Shown: positions 8,786 through 16,608 of the stretch, in pieces
Numbering within the stretch: the first letter of the stretch is position 1
How the letters are laid out: every line of letters begins with the position of its first letter
Assembly: GCA_023667695.1 (NCBI GenBank)
Contig: JAMOZY010000015.1
Location: forward strand, 1-58,180
Source: Clostridium sp.
Lineage (GTDB): Bacteria > Bacillota > Clostridia > Lachnospirales > Lachnospiraceae
Direction of reading: 5' to 3'
DNA: 58,180 bases
Translations under genes and position numbers: made by a program
Notes under the pieces: generated by a model
Database searches by the model: none
What the model was told of the DNA's origin: nothing
What the model saw: the letters and a program-made list of their open reading frames with translations, nothing else

Positions 8786-8885
8786 GTGAATACTCCCATG
8801 CAGCCGTCGAAGCCATATCTGTATGACTTTGTTCTGCTGCCTGTGGGAATAAAATAATTATTATTAAGACAGGAGGTATGAAGCT

Positions 8886-9692
8886 TTGATTACGGATGAG
8901 GAATTTTTAAGAATTTCGACGTTTATGAAGCAGCGTTATGGTATTGATTTGAGCCAGAAAAAGGTTATTGTAAATGGACGGCTGGAGAATTATATTAAAC
9001 GAGGCGGCTGGAGCAGCTTTAATGATTTCATTAATGCTGTAGAAAATGACAAGACCGGCATGCAGGAAAAAATGCTGGTAAACTTTCTGACAACGAATCA
9101 TACCTACTTTATGCGGGAATTTGAACATTTTGACTATTTTAAGACGGTAGTCCTGCCCTGGTTAAGAAAAAAGGAGAGCGCCACAAAGGATTTACGAATC
9201 TGGTGCGGTGCTGCATCCTCCGGGGAAGAGCCTTATATGATTGCCATGGTGCTGTCGGACTTTTTTGGTCTGGAACGGGACCAGTGGGATACCAAGGTTC
9301 TTGCCACTGATATATCCACCAAGGTATTACAGCAGGCGATGGCAGGGATTTACAATGCAGACCAGCTCAGTAAGATGCCGGACCAGTGGCGGCGGCACTT
9401 CTTTAAGTCCATTGCCGGAGGAACCCAGTACCAGGTAACGGAGGAGCTGAGGCGGGAGGTGATTTTCCGTCAGTTCAATTTAATGGACCCATTTCCGTTT
9501 AAAAAACAAATGCATACTATATTTTTACGCAATGTTATGATATATTTTGATGAGAGGACAAAACGCGAGCTGGTGCAAAAGGTGTATGATGCATTGGTAC
9601 CTGGCGGGTATCTGTTTATTGGAACGACAGAAACCCTTGACCGGGGAAGTACGCCATTTCAGATTATCCAGCCATCAATATTCAGGAAATAG
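8886..9692 (+). CDS. cheR: CheR, chemotaxis protein methyltransferase
   Basis: CheR transfers methyl groups from S-adenosylmethionine to glutamates of chemoreceptors. The 268-residue protein has the N-terminal helical domain (with TTNHTYFMRE), the SAM-binding segment IWCGAASSGEEPY, LATDIS, and FLRNVMIYF near the end. The start is TTG at 8886: AGGAGGT at 8871-8877 gives ideal spacing, while the ATG at 8878 opens a three-codon frame whose TGA overlaps the TTG. It is the only cheR in the window, so it probably also serves the second chemotaxis set at 47-52 kb. Confidence 0.95.
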   Translation: MITDEEFLRISTFMKQRYGIDLSQKKVIVNGRLENYIKRGGWSSFNDFINAVENDKTGMQEKMLVNFLTTNHTYFMREFEHFDYFKTVVLPWLRKKESATKDLRIWCGAASSGEEPYMIAMVLSDFFGLERDQWDTKVLATDISTKVLQQAMAGIYNADQLSKMPDQWRRHFFKSIAGGTQYQVTEELRREVIFRQFNLMDPFPFKKQMHTIFLRNVMIYFDERTKRELVQKVYDALVPGGYLFIGTTETLDRGSTPFQIIQPSIFRK

Positions 9693-9712
9693 GGAAGGAG
9701 AATGATAAATGT

Positions 9713-10741
9713 ATGAAGCCGATTAGAGTTTTGATTGTGGAAGATTCCATTGTGTTCCGGGAGCTTCTGGTTCAGAATTTAAATAGAGATCCGGCGATTG
9801 AGGTCGTAGCCACGGCCAAGGACCCCTTTGAGGCGAGAGATGCCATTCTGGCACATAAGCCGGATGTCATGACGCTGGATGTGGAACTTCCAAGAATGAA
9901 CGGGATTGAGTTTCTGCGAAAGCTGATTCCCCAATATCCCCTTCCGGTTGTAGTCATCAGCTCCTTAAGTGATAAGGTATTTGATGCCATGCATGCCGGA
10001 GCAGTGGATTTTGTAGCAAAGCCGGCGGTATCCAGCCGGGCGCAGCTGGAGGATTTTATCCGGAATGAGCTTTTGGTAAAGATTAAGATTGCCTCTACCG
10101 CAAAGATTAGTAATATAAAGCAGACGGTCATGGCTCATGAGCAGCAGCAGCTTTCCGGAAATAAGAGTAATCTGATTGTTGCCATCGGCGCTTCCACCGG
10201 TGGTACGGAGGCAACCTTTGAGGTAGTAAAGGATTATGGAACGGATATTCCGGGAATCGTATGTGTACAGCATATGCCGCCGGGATTTACGAAAATGTAT
10301 GCCAAGCGTCTGAACGACCAGTGCCGGATTCAGGTAAAGGAAGCGGAAACCGGGGACCGGGTACTGCCGGGGCATATGCTGGTGGCGCCTGGAGGTGACC
10401 GGCATATGAAGCTTGTGAAGGTAAACGGAGTTTATCAGGTGGAGGTCAAGGCAGGACCGAGAGTAAACGGTCATTGTCCTTCTGTAGATGTATTATTTGA
10501 ATCCGTTGCAAAGGTTGCAGGCCGGGATGCATTGGGAATTATTCTGACCGGAATGGGCGGAGACGGTGCGAAGGGTCTGCTGTCGATGCGGAGAGCCGGA
10601 GCCAGGACCATTGGTCAGGATGAATCAACCTGTGTGGTTTATGGAATGCCTAAGGTCGCTTACGATCTGGGAGCAGTAGAATATCAGGATAAGCTATCTG
10701 ATATTGCGAAACGGACCTATGCGTTGTTAAATAAAATGTAA
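9713..10741 (+). CDS. cheB: CheB, protein-glutamate methylesterase/deamidase (copy 1)
   Basis: CheB removes receptor methyl groups and deamidates glutamines, and is activated by phosphorylation of its receiver. The 342-residue protein has a receiver with phosphoacceptor Asp56 (TLDVELP), a linker (about 130-152) and the methylesterase domain with the complete triad Ser161 (GASTGG), His187 (VQHMPPGFT) and Asp284 (GMGGDGAKG). It follows cheR by 20 bases, giving a full methylation-based adaptation pair. A second cheB is at 47169, and the two are clearly diverged. Confidence 0.95.
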   Translation: MKPIRVLIVEDSIVFRELLVQNLNRDPAIEVVATAKDPFEARDAILAHKPDVMTLDVELPRMNGIEFLRKLIPQYPLPVVVISSLSDKVFDAMHAGAVDFVAKPAVSSRAQLEDFIRNELLVKIKIASTAKISNIKQTVMAHEQQQLSGNKSNLIVAIGASTGGTEATFEVVKDYGTDIPGIVCVQHMPPGFTKMYAKRLNDQCRIQVKEAETGDRVLPGHMLVAPGGDRHMKLVKVNGVYQVEVKAGPRVNGHCPSVDVLFESVAKVAGRDALGIILTGMGGDGAKGLLSMRRAGARTIGQDESTCVVYGMPKVAYDLGAVEYQDKLSDIAKRTYALLNKM

Positions 10742-10753
10742 AGGAGAGAGTAC

Positions 10754-11146
10754 ATGAAGATTCTATTGGCAGAAGATGATTTTGCAACCCGAAAGTTTAT
10801 GGTGAATTTCCTGTCTAAGTACGGGGAATGCGATGTTACTGTGGATGGAATGGAAGCAGTGGATGCATTCATGATGGCCTTGGAGGATGGAGAACCATAT
10901 GATTTGATTTGTCTGGATATTATGATGCCGGTTATGGACGGATATCAGTCTCTGGTAGGTATCCGGAATCTGGAAAAAGAGAGAAACATACCGGAGGATA
11001 AGGCAGTAAAGGTCATCATGACCACTGCCCTGAATGATGAAGCAAATGTCAAAATGGCATTTGAGTTAGGTTGTACCATATATTCCGGTAAGCCTATTGA
11101 TCAGGATCGGTTTGAGCAGGCACTCAAAAAGCTGAACCTGATTTAA
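10754..11146 (+). CDS. CheY-like single-domain response regulator
   Basis: The 130-residue protein is a lone receiver with the usual acidic pocket (AEDD at 6-9), phosphoacceptor Asp in LDIMMP (about residue 55), MTTA and GKPI. No output domain is present. It lies directly upstream of cheA (38 bases) and is the natural CheY of this cluster. It differs from the flagellar CheY at 38440, so it may act on something other than the motor, or serve as a phosphate sink. A strong AAAGGAGAG ribosome site precedes the ATG. Confidence 0.9.
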   Translation: MKILLAEDDFATRKFMVNFLSKYGECDVTVDGMEAVDAFMMALEDGEPYDLICLDIMMPVMDGYQSLVGIRNLEKERNIPEDKAVKVIMTTALNDEANVKMAFELGCTIYSGKPIDQDRFEQALKKLNLI

Positions 11147-11183
11147 TAAAAGCAGAACAAAATTTACAGGAAAGGAGAAGAAG

Positions 11184-13343
11184 ATGGCAGAAGAATTTAA
11201 TACAGACGGCATGCTGGACATGTACTTGTTCGAGAACGGGCAGCTGCTGGAGCAGCTTCAGGAAACCGTTTTGGAGCAGAAGGATGCAGAATGCTTTGAT
11301 GAAGACAGCATTAATGAAATATTCAGAACCATGCATACCATTAAGGGTTCATCCGGTATTATGATGTTCGATAATATTACGGCTGTATCGCATAAACTGG
11401 AGGATGTCTTTTATTTTCTGAGAGAATCCCATCCGGACAACGTGCCTCATGTAGAATTAGTGGAGCATGTGTTGGAAGTAGAAGACTTTATTTCCAACGA
11501 GATGGAAAAAATCCGGAACGGCGATCCGGCAGACGGAGATTCCAGTGATATTATAGTAGAGCTGGATAAGTTTCTGGATAAGATTAAGAATGGAACGTCA
11601 GAGGATGCGAAGCCGGTAAAGGAAAATGTTCATGAAGAGCCAAAGCAGTTCTATATTGCACCTGTGGCAACCAGCGCCAGTCGTTTTTACAAGATATATA
11701 TTACCTTTTTCCCAGAGACGGAAATGGCAAATGTACATGCCTATAAGGTGGTATATTCCCTAAAGGAGCTTGCAGAGGATTTATTGTATTCACCGGAAGA
11801 TATCATTTCGGATGAAACCAGCTCGGAAGTGATTATTCAGGAGGGCTTCCGGCTGCTTTTACAGGCACAGTGTTCAGAGGAGGACATTCGCAAGGTTGTC
11901 AGTGAAGGATATGACATCAAGAAGGTAGACATCTACGAATGCAAGGCGGAAGAATTTCTACGAGGCTTTGATTTCGGCGGAACGGAGGATACACCGCAGA
12001 TTGACCTGGAATCCAGTGTGGAGGATATTGAGGCCCGCAAGGAAGCGGAAGCAGAAAAAAAGACAAGTAAGGAAGAGGCCAAGCCGGCCAAGCCGAAGAT
12101 GGCGCCAGGTGATTTCGTTATTAAGTCGAAGGAGCCGGGCAAGCAGAAAAAGCTGGCCAAGGATAAGAAGAGTGAAAAGGCTTCCTTTATCAGCGTCGAT
12201 GTAAAAAAGATGGATTTACTGATGGAACTGATTGGAGAGCTGGTTATTTCAGAATCTGTGGTATTACAGAATCCGGATTTGAAGGCGCCGGGGCTGAACC
12301 TGAGCAACTTCAACAAAGCGGCTGCCCAGTTGTCCAAGATTTCAACGGATTTGCAGGATGTAATTATGTCCATGCGGATGGTACCGCTGACCAATACCTT
12401 CCAGAAGATGAACCGTATTGTGTTTGATGTATCCAGAAAGCTTGGAAAGGATATTGAGTTCGTCATGGTAGGCGAGCATACCGAGGTAGATAAGAATATT
12501 ATCGAGCATATTTCAGACCCATTGATGCATATTGTAAGAAATGCCGTGGACCATGGAATTGAAACCAATGAAGAACGGATAGACAGTGGGAAGGCAGATA
12601 AGGGTAAGGTCACGCTGTCAGCAAAGACCGAGGCCGGAAAGGTATGGATTAGTGTAGAGGATAATGGAAAGGGTCTTGACCGGGATAAGATTATCAGCAA
12701 GGCGAGACGGCTGGGCATGTTGGATGAGAACAAGCCGGATGAAGCTTATACGGACAAGGAAGTATACCAGTTCATTACCCTGCCGGGCTTCTCTACCAAT
12801 GAACAGGTTACGGAATATTCCGGACGAGGCGTTGGTATGGATGTGGTGGTTCAGAATCTTCAGGCAGTAGGCGGCGCCCTTGATATTGAAAGCACACCGG
12901 GCTTTGGCAGTATCATGAGCATGAAGATTCCGCTGACACTGGCAATTATTGATGGTATTGTACTGGAAACAGGGAATTCATCCTTCGTCATGGAAATGAG
13001 TGCTATTAAGGAATTTATCCGCGTGAAAGAGGATATGATGATTCATGAGCCGAATGGTGATGAGTATATCATGATACGCGGGGAATGTCTTCCGGTAATC
13101 CGTCTGGGCGAGTGGTATGGCTTAACGGATTATCAACAGGAGATAGAAGATGGAATTATGCTAATCATTTCTGTGGAGGAAAAGAATGTTGCTATCTTCA
13201 TTGACAAGCTGATTGGTGAACAGGAAATTGTTGTAAAACCGATTCCGTCCTATATTAAAAAAGTAAAGGGCCTGACCGGATGTACCCAGTTAGGTGACGG
13301 AAGCATTGCTTTAATACTAGATCCGATTGGATTTATAGAATAA
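11184..13343 (+). CDS. cheA: CheA, chemotaxis histidine kinase (copy 1)
   Basis: The 719-residue cytoplasmic kinase has the classic domain order. P1 (HPt) carries His51 in MHTIKGSSG. A P2-like regulator-binding domain spans about 150-255. A charged Lys/Glu/Ala-rich linker spans about 280-335. P3 dimerisation follows (LMELIGELVISES). The P4 kinase core has HIVRNAVDHGIE, VEDNGKGLD and GRGVGMDVV, and P5 is CheW-like. It autophosphorylates under receptor control and passes phosphate to CheY and CheB. It is embedded between the receiver and cheW. It is longer than copy 2 (691 residues at 48210) and has a distinct P2 region, which suggests a different regulator partner. Confidence 0.95.
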   Translation: MAEEFNTDGMLDMYLFENGQLLEQLQETVLEQKDAECFDEDSINEIFRTMHTIKGSSGIMMFDNITAVSHKLEDVFYFLRESHPDNVPHVELVEHVLEVEDFISNEMEKIRNGDPADGDSSDIIVELDKFLDKIKNGTSEDAKPVKENVHEEPKQFYIAPVATSASRFYKIYITFFPETEMANVHAYKVVYSLKELAEDLLYSPEDIISDETSSEVIIQEGFRLLLQAQCSEEDIRKVVSEGYDIKKVDIYECKAEEFLRGFDFGGTEDTPQIDLESSVEDIEARKEAEAEKKTSKEEAKPAKPKMAPGDFVIKSKEPGKQKKLAKDKKSEKASFISVDVKKMDLLMELIGELVISESVVLQNPDLKAPGLNLSNFNKAAAQLSKISTDLQDVIMSMRMVPLTNTFQKMNRIVFDVSRKLGKDIEFVMVGEHTEVDKNIIEHISDPLMHIVRNAVDHGIETNEERIDSGKADKGKVTLSAKTEAGKVWISVEDNGKGLDRDKIISKARRLGMLDENKPDEAYTDKEVYQFITLPGFSTNEQVTEYSGRGVGMDVVVQNLQAVGGALDIESTPGFGSIMSMKIPLTLAIIDGIVLETGNSSFVMEMSAIKEFIRVKEDMMIHEPNGDEYIMIRGECLPVIRLGEWYGLTDYQQEIEDGIMLIISVEEKNVAIFIDKLIGEQEIVVKPIPSYIKKVKGLTGCTQLGDGSIALILDPIGFIE

Positions 13344-13366
13344 TTTATAGAAAGGAACGGAGTAAT

Positions 13367-13909
13367 ATGAGCGAATTGAAGAAATCAACAGAAGGAACTC
13401 TAGGGTCTGCAGACGAATATGATATGCAGAGTAAGTACATGACCTTTAAGTCGGGAAACGAGTATTACGGACTGAAAATTCAATATGTAAATGAGATTAT
13501 TCAATTTCAGGCAATTACCGCAATTCCCGAGACAGAAGATTATATTAAAGGATTGATTAATCTGCGTGGCAAGGTTATTCCTGTCATTGATGTCCGCTTA
13601 CGGTTCAAACAGGATGCCATGGAGTATAATGACAGAACCTGTATTATCGTCATTAACGTAAAGTCAACAGTAGTTGGACTGATTGTTGAAAAGATTGCAG
13701 AGGTAGTTGAAATCAGGGAAGAAGATATTCTGCCGCCTCCAGCGATAATTGGGCGTGGAGATAAGGCCCAGAACAAGTATGTCTATGGCATTGGCAAGGT
13801 TGGAAATGCCGTAAAATTGCTGCTGGATCCGGATAAGCTGTTAAATGATGAGGATCTGACAGTGATTGAACAGGTAAATGATATGAATAATGAAGAAGGA
13901 GAAGTATAA
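13367..13909 (+). CDS. cheW: CheW, receptor-kinase coupling protein (copy 1)
   Basis: CheW is an SH3-like scaffold that links chemoreceptors to CheA. In this 180-residue protein the CheW fold begins after a ~25-residue polar extension. It shows [13 protein letters not shown], the conserved [14 protein letters not shown] segment, and [13 protein letters not shown]. It lies 23 bases after cheA and 2 bases before the receptor gene, so kinase, coupler and receptor should be made together. Confidence 0.94.
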   Translation: MSELKKSTEGTLGSADEYDMQSKYMTFKSGNEYYGLKIQYVNEIIQFQAITAIPETEDYIKGLINLRGKVIPVIDVRLRFKQDAMEYNDRTCIIVINVKSTVVGLIVEKIAEVVEIREEDILPPPAIIGRGDKAQNKYVYGIGKVGNAVKLLLDPDKLLNDEDLTVIEQVNDMNNEEGEV

Positions 13910-13911
13910 TT

Positions 13912-15381
13912 ATGAAAAACATGAGTATGAAAACAAAAATGATTATTGGTTTTATTATTCCAGTTGTGTTTACGATTATTAACGTAGTCATTGGAATGCT
14001 GTCTGTCAACAGTATTAGCAAGAGCGTAGGAGAGATGCAGGATAATCAGGTTGTGGCTGTACAGGAGAAGATGACAGAAATCGGCGCAGATTCTGCAAAG
14101 GCCCAAATTATAATAGAAGCCATGGATGCCATTGAAGAAGAGGATATGACTGCGATTAACAGAAGGGCAACCTTATCCAATCTGCTCAGCTTTGGATTAG
14201 TACTCGTTTCCGTGATTATCACCATTGTCATTGCTGCTATGTTGATTGGAACCATCAATAAGTCTGTAACCCAGTTGGTGAAGGCAGCAAAGGATATTTC
14301 CATAGGGCGTGTGGATATTGAAATGGTGAAGTATAACAATGATGAATTCGGCGTATTGGTAGACGAATATACAGATGTTATCAACAACATGAAGTATCAG
14401 GCTAAGATTGCAGAGGAAGTGGCAAGCGGTAACCTTACCGTTCAGGTAAATCCGAAATCCAGTGAGGATGTACTGAGCAATGCATTGAAGAAGCTGGTAG
14501 ATGATAACCTTCGGGCATTATCCAATATTAGTGAAGCAGGTTCTCAGGTAACCATTAGCTCTTCCCAGGTAGCAAGTGCCAGCCAGTCACTGGCTCAGGG
14601 TTCTACCGAGCAGGCAAGTGCCATCGAGCAGATTACTGCTTCCATTGATGAAATCGCAGAAAAGACAAAGCAGAATGCAGAACAGGCAAACGCAGCAGCT
14701 AATCTGGTAAAGACCGCCATTGATGATGTAAAGAAAGGAAATGTCCAGATGCAGGAGCTTATGGCTGCCATGCAGGGAATCAACAAGTCATCCGAGAGCA
14801 TTTCCAAGATTATTAAGACCATTGATGATATCGCATTCCAGACCAATATTCTTGCATTGAATGCAGCGGTTGAGGCAGCCCGTGCTGGAGAAGCAGGTAA
14901 GGGCTTTGCCGTAGTAGCGGAAGAGGTTCGTAGTCTTGCAGCAAAGAGTGCCGCAGCATCTGCAGAGACTGCAGAGCTGATTGAGGATTCTATCAGCAAG
15001 GTAGGTTCTGGTTCTCAGATTGCAGACAGTACTGCAAAGGCAATGGAAATCATTTCCAATGTAGTATCGGAAAGTGAAGTTATCATCAATGATATCGCAG
15101 AATCTTCCAACTATCAGGCAACTGCAGTAGCACAGATTGAGCAGGCAATTACACAGGTTTCACAGGTAGTACAGACCAACTCTGCTACCAGTGAGGAGTG
15201 TGCGGCTGCCAGCGAGGAGTTATCAAACCAGGCATCCAGAATGCGGGAAATGCTGTCAATCTACAATCTGGGCAGCGGTGCATCCGGTTCCTCCTTTGGT
15301 GGTGGTTCCTCTTATTCATCCACACCGGCAAATTCCAACGAGCAGGTGATTTCCTTAGAGGATGGATTTGGAAAATACTAA
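13912..15381 (+). CDS. Methyl-accepting chemotaxis protein with minimal outside domain
   Basis: The 489-residue chemoreceptor has TM1 at about residues 9-31, TM2 at about 89-113, HAMP (starting [17 protein letters not shown]) and the MCP signalling hairpin. The conserved tip reads [20 protein letters not shown] followed by [20 protein letters not shown]. The outside loop is only about 57 residues, too small for a usual Cache or four-helix sensor domain. It may sense through the membrane or HAMP, or act with a partner. The C terminus is a Gly/Ser linker ending in GFGKY, with no NWETF-type tether. As the last gene of the cluster it completes a full array set. Confidence 0.93.
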   Translation: MKNMSMKTKMIIGFIIPVVFTIINVVIGMLSVNSISKSVGEMQDNQVVAVQEKMTEIGADSAKAQIIIEAMDAIEEEDMTAINRRATLSNLLSFGLVLVSVIITIVIAAMLIGTINKSVTQLVKAAKDISIGRVDIEMVKYNNDEFGVLVDEYTDVINNMKYQAKIAEEVASGNLTVQVNPKSSEDVLSNALKKLVDDNLRALSNISEAGSQVTISSSQVASASQSLAQGSTEQASAIEQITASIDEIAEKTKQNAEQANAAANLVKTAIDDVKKGNVQMQELMAAMQGINKSSESISKIIKTIDDIAFQTNILALNAAVEAARAGEAGKGFAVVAEEVRSLAAKSAAASAETAELIEDSISKVGSGSQIADSTAKAMEIISNVVSESEVIINDIAESSNYQATAVAQIEQAITQVSQVVQTNSATSEECAAASEELSNQASRMREMLSIYNLGSGASGSSFGGGSSYSSTPANSNEQVISLEDGFGKY

Positions 15382-15410
15382 TAACAGATATCCATTTGGA
15401 TAACGCATAC

Positions 15411-15444
15411 AGGAACAGGCATAGCAGTATGCCTGTTCCTTTTT
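15411..15444 (+). terminator. Strong Rho-independent terminator of the chemosensory operon
   Basis: AGGAACAGGCATA pairs perfectly with TATGCCTGTTCCT (13 pairs, loop GCAG), followed directly by a T tract. It separates the operon from the structured element downstream. Confidence 0.93.
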
Positions 15445-15519
15445 GTCCGGCTGGAGAAAGCAGGGTTGGTCTGTGCATCTGAAAAAGAGAATGTGAGACT
15501 GGTAAAATAATCAAAAACA

Positions 15520-15528
15520 TGGTAGAAT
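15520..15528 (+). promoter_or_regulatory. Extended -10 promoter just upstream of the structured RNA candidate
   Basis: TGGTAGAAT gives TG, one base, then TAGAAT (5 of 6). No clear -35 is present. The predicted start of transcription, about 15535, is only 6-9 bases before the closing stem of the RNA structure at 15541-15668. Confidence 0.45.
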
Positions 15529-15540
15529 ATGTGCAGATAA

Positions 15541-15668
15541 CAAGCAGTGCCAAAATCGTAATCCGTCAAACTGACTGCTGGCGGACGGGCTTGACGGATA
15601 TGGTTTTGATAAGGCGACAGTCCGACAACTCAGAAAACGCATGTTTTCTGAGTTGCACTGCGGGCTTG
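15541..15668 (+). ncRNA. Candidate structured RNA (three-stem junction, possible pseudoknot)
   Basis: I see three nested or adjacent stems. P1 pairs GCAGTG 15544-15549 with CACTGC 15656-15661 and encloses the others. P2 pairs 15551-15569 with 15591-15608, 18 pairs with one bulged A, including two G-U pairs that favour the + strand as the RNA. P3 pairs 15626-15638 with 15643-15655, 13 perfect pairs capped by GCAT. The P2 loop contains CGGAC (15582-15586), complementary to GTCCG (15620-15624) in the P2-P3 linker. There is no T tract after it, so it is not a simple terminator. It could be a leader acting on the PRC-barrel gene and nrdR, a free small RNA, or a dispersed repeat. I do not recognise the family. 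Confidence 0.55.
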
Positions 15669-15737
15669 ATTCCATATACACGAACCAATCTTTATTTCTT
15701 ACATATAATAGGTATAATAAATCTTGCGGAGCTACAT

Positions 15738-16001
15738 ATGCGTTTTTCAGATTTAAAGCAGCGGGAAGTGATTAACTGTAAGGATTGTAAACGATTGGGA
15801 TTTGTTTCGGATCTTGTCTTTGATTCCTGTAACGGCAAGGTAGAAGCCTTGATTGTACCGGGTCCCGGCAGGTTTTTTGGCTGCTTCTGTCCGGTTACGG
15901 AATATGTAATAAAATTCTGTCATATTGTGCGGATTGGTCCGGATATTATCTTGGTGGACATTGATTTGGTAGAAGCACTTGTGAAGAAAAAAGAGGATTA
16001 A
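15738..16001 (+). CDS. YlmC/YmxH-family PRC-barrel protein
   Basis: The protein has 87 residues from the ATG at 15738 (MRFSDLKQREVIN). The frame stays open further upstream only because it runs through the structured RNA element, and no ribosome site supports an earlier start; GCGGAG lies 7 bases before this ATG. The sequence fits the small PRC-barrel family called YlmC/YmxH, often annotated as sporulation-linked in Firmicutes: REVIN, a GFVSDLVFD strand pair, and a C-terminal GPDIILVDI. Function is not well defined; PRC barrels commonly bind other proteins or RNA. It is followed by nrdR after 24 bases. The region 15445-15737 has no other gene. Confidence 0.85.
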   Translation: MRFSDLKQREVINCKDCKRLGFVSDLVFDSCNGKVEALIVPGPGRFFGCFCPVTEYVIKFCHIVRIGPDIILVDIDLVEALVKKKED

Positions 16002-16025
16002 AATAGAATTACGGAGGAATACCTT

Positions 16026-16478
16026 ATGAAATGTCCATTTTGCACAGTAGATAATACCCGTGTTATTGATTCCAGACCGGCAGATGATAATACATCCATC
16101 CGCCGGAGACGGGAGTGTGACGCCTGTGGTAGACGGTTTACCACATATGAAAAGGTGGAATCCATTCCATTGATTGTGATTAAAAAGGATAAGAACCGGG
16201 AGCCATATGACCGGGCAAAAATCGCCTCCGGTATCCTGAAGTCCTGTCATAAGCGTCCGGTACCGGCTGAGCAGATTGAGCAATGTCTGGATGCAATTGA
16301 GACAAAGGTATTCAACCTGGAGGAAAAAGAGGTAGAAAGCACAGTGATTGGTGAGATTGTCATGGATGAGATTAAAAATCTGGACCCGGTAGCCTATGTA
16401 CGGTTTGCCTCTGTATATCGGGAGTTTAAGGATGTCAATACCTTTATGGATGAGCTGAAGAAAATATTAGATAAATAA
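16026..16478 (+). CDS. nrdR: NrdR, transcriptional repressor of ribonucleotide reductase genes
   Basis: NrdR senses ATP/dATP and represses ribonucleotide reductase operons by binding paired NrdR boxes. At 150 residues it has the usual family length. A zinc ribbon is formed by Cys3, Cys6, Cys31 and Cys34 (MKCPFC and CDACGRRF), and an ATP-cone domain follows from about residue 49 (IVIKKDKNREPYDRAKI). A good ribosome site (CGGAGG) precedes the ATG. No nrd gene lies in the window, so its targets are elsewhere. Confidence 0.97.
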   Translation: MKCPFCTVDNTRVIDSRPADDNTSIRRRRECDACGRRFTTYEKVESIPLIVIKKDKNREPYDRAKIASGILKSCHKRPVPAEQIEQCLDAIETKVFNLEEKEVESTVIGEIVMDEIKNLDPVAYVRFASVYREFKDVNTFMDELKKILDK

Positions 16479-16543
16479 AATATTAAACAAATGAATTTTT
16501 AACCAAATAAAACTGAAAATTTCATTAAAAAGCAAAAAAATAA

Positions 16544-16572
16544 TTGATTGAAATGGTTTCGCAGGTTACAAT
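16544..16572 (+). promoter_or_regulatory. Sigma-A promoter for comM-dprA(-topA)
   Basis: TTGATT (16544-16549), a 17-base spacer, and TACAAT (16567-16572). The transcript would start about 30 bases before the comM ATG. The AT-rich stretch just upstream (about 16490-16545) contains a CTGAAAATT half-site similar to one side of a CodY box. Confidence 0.6.
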
Positions 16573-16608
16573 AGCTATGGAGTCTGTTCCGGGCGGGAAA
16601 GGAACAGT

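Noticed and set aside
8790-8862. Terminator between the degenerate HD-GYP gene and cheR
   Set aside because: TCCCA and GCAGC have partners (GCTGC, TGGGA), but the stem is broken by an uneven internal loop, the loop is long and no T tract follows.
11933-12733. - strand open frame opposite cheA copy 1
   Set aside because: Same reason: the shadow of a charged coding region, without ribosome site or recognisable domain.
15519-15737. N-terminal extension of the PRC-barrel protein
   Set aside because: The frame is open only by chance through the structured RNA region; the family starts at the ATG at 15738.
16505-16525. CodY box upstream of comM
   Set aside because: CTGAAAATT matches one half of the CodY consensus, but the other half is poor (about five mismatches in 15).
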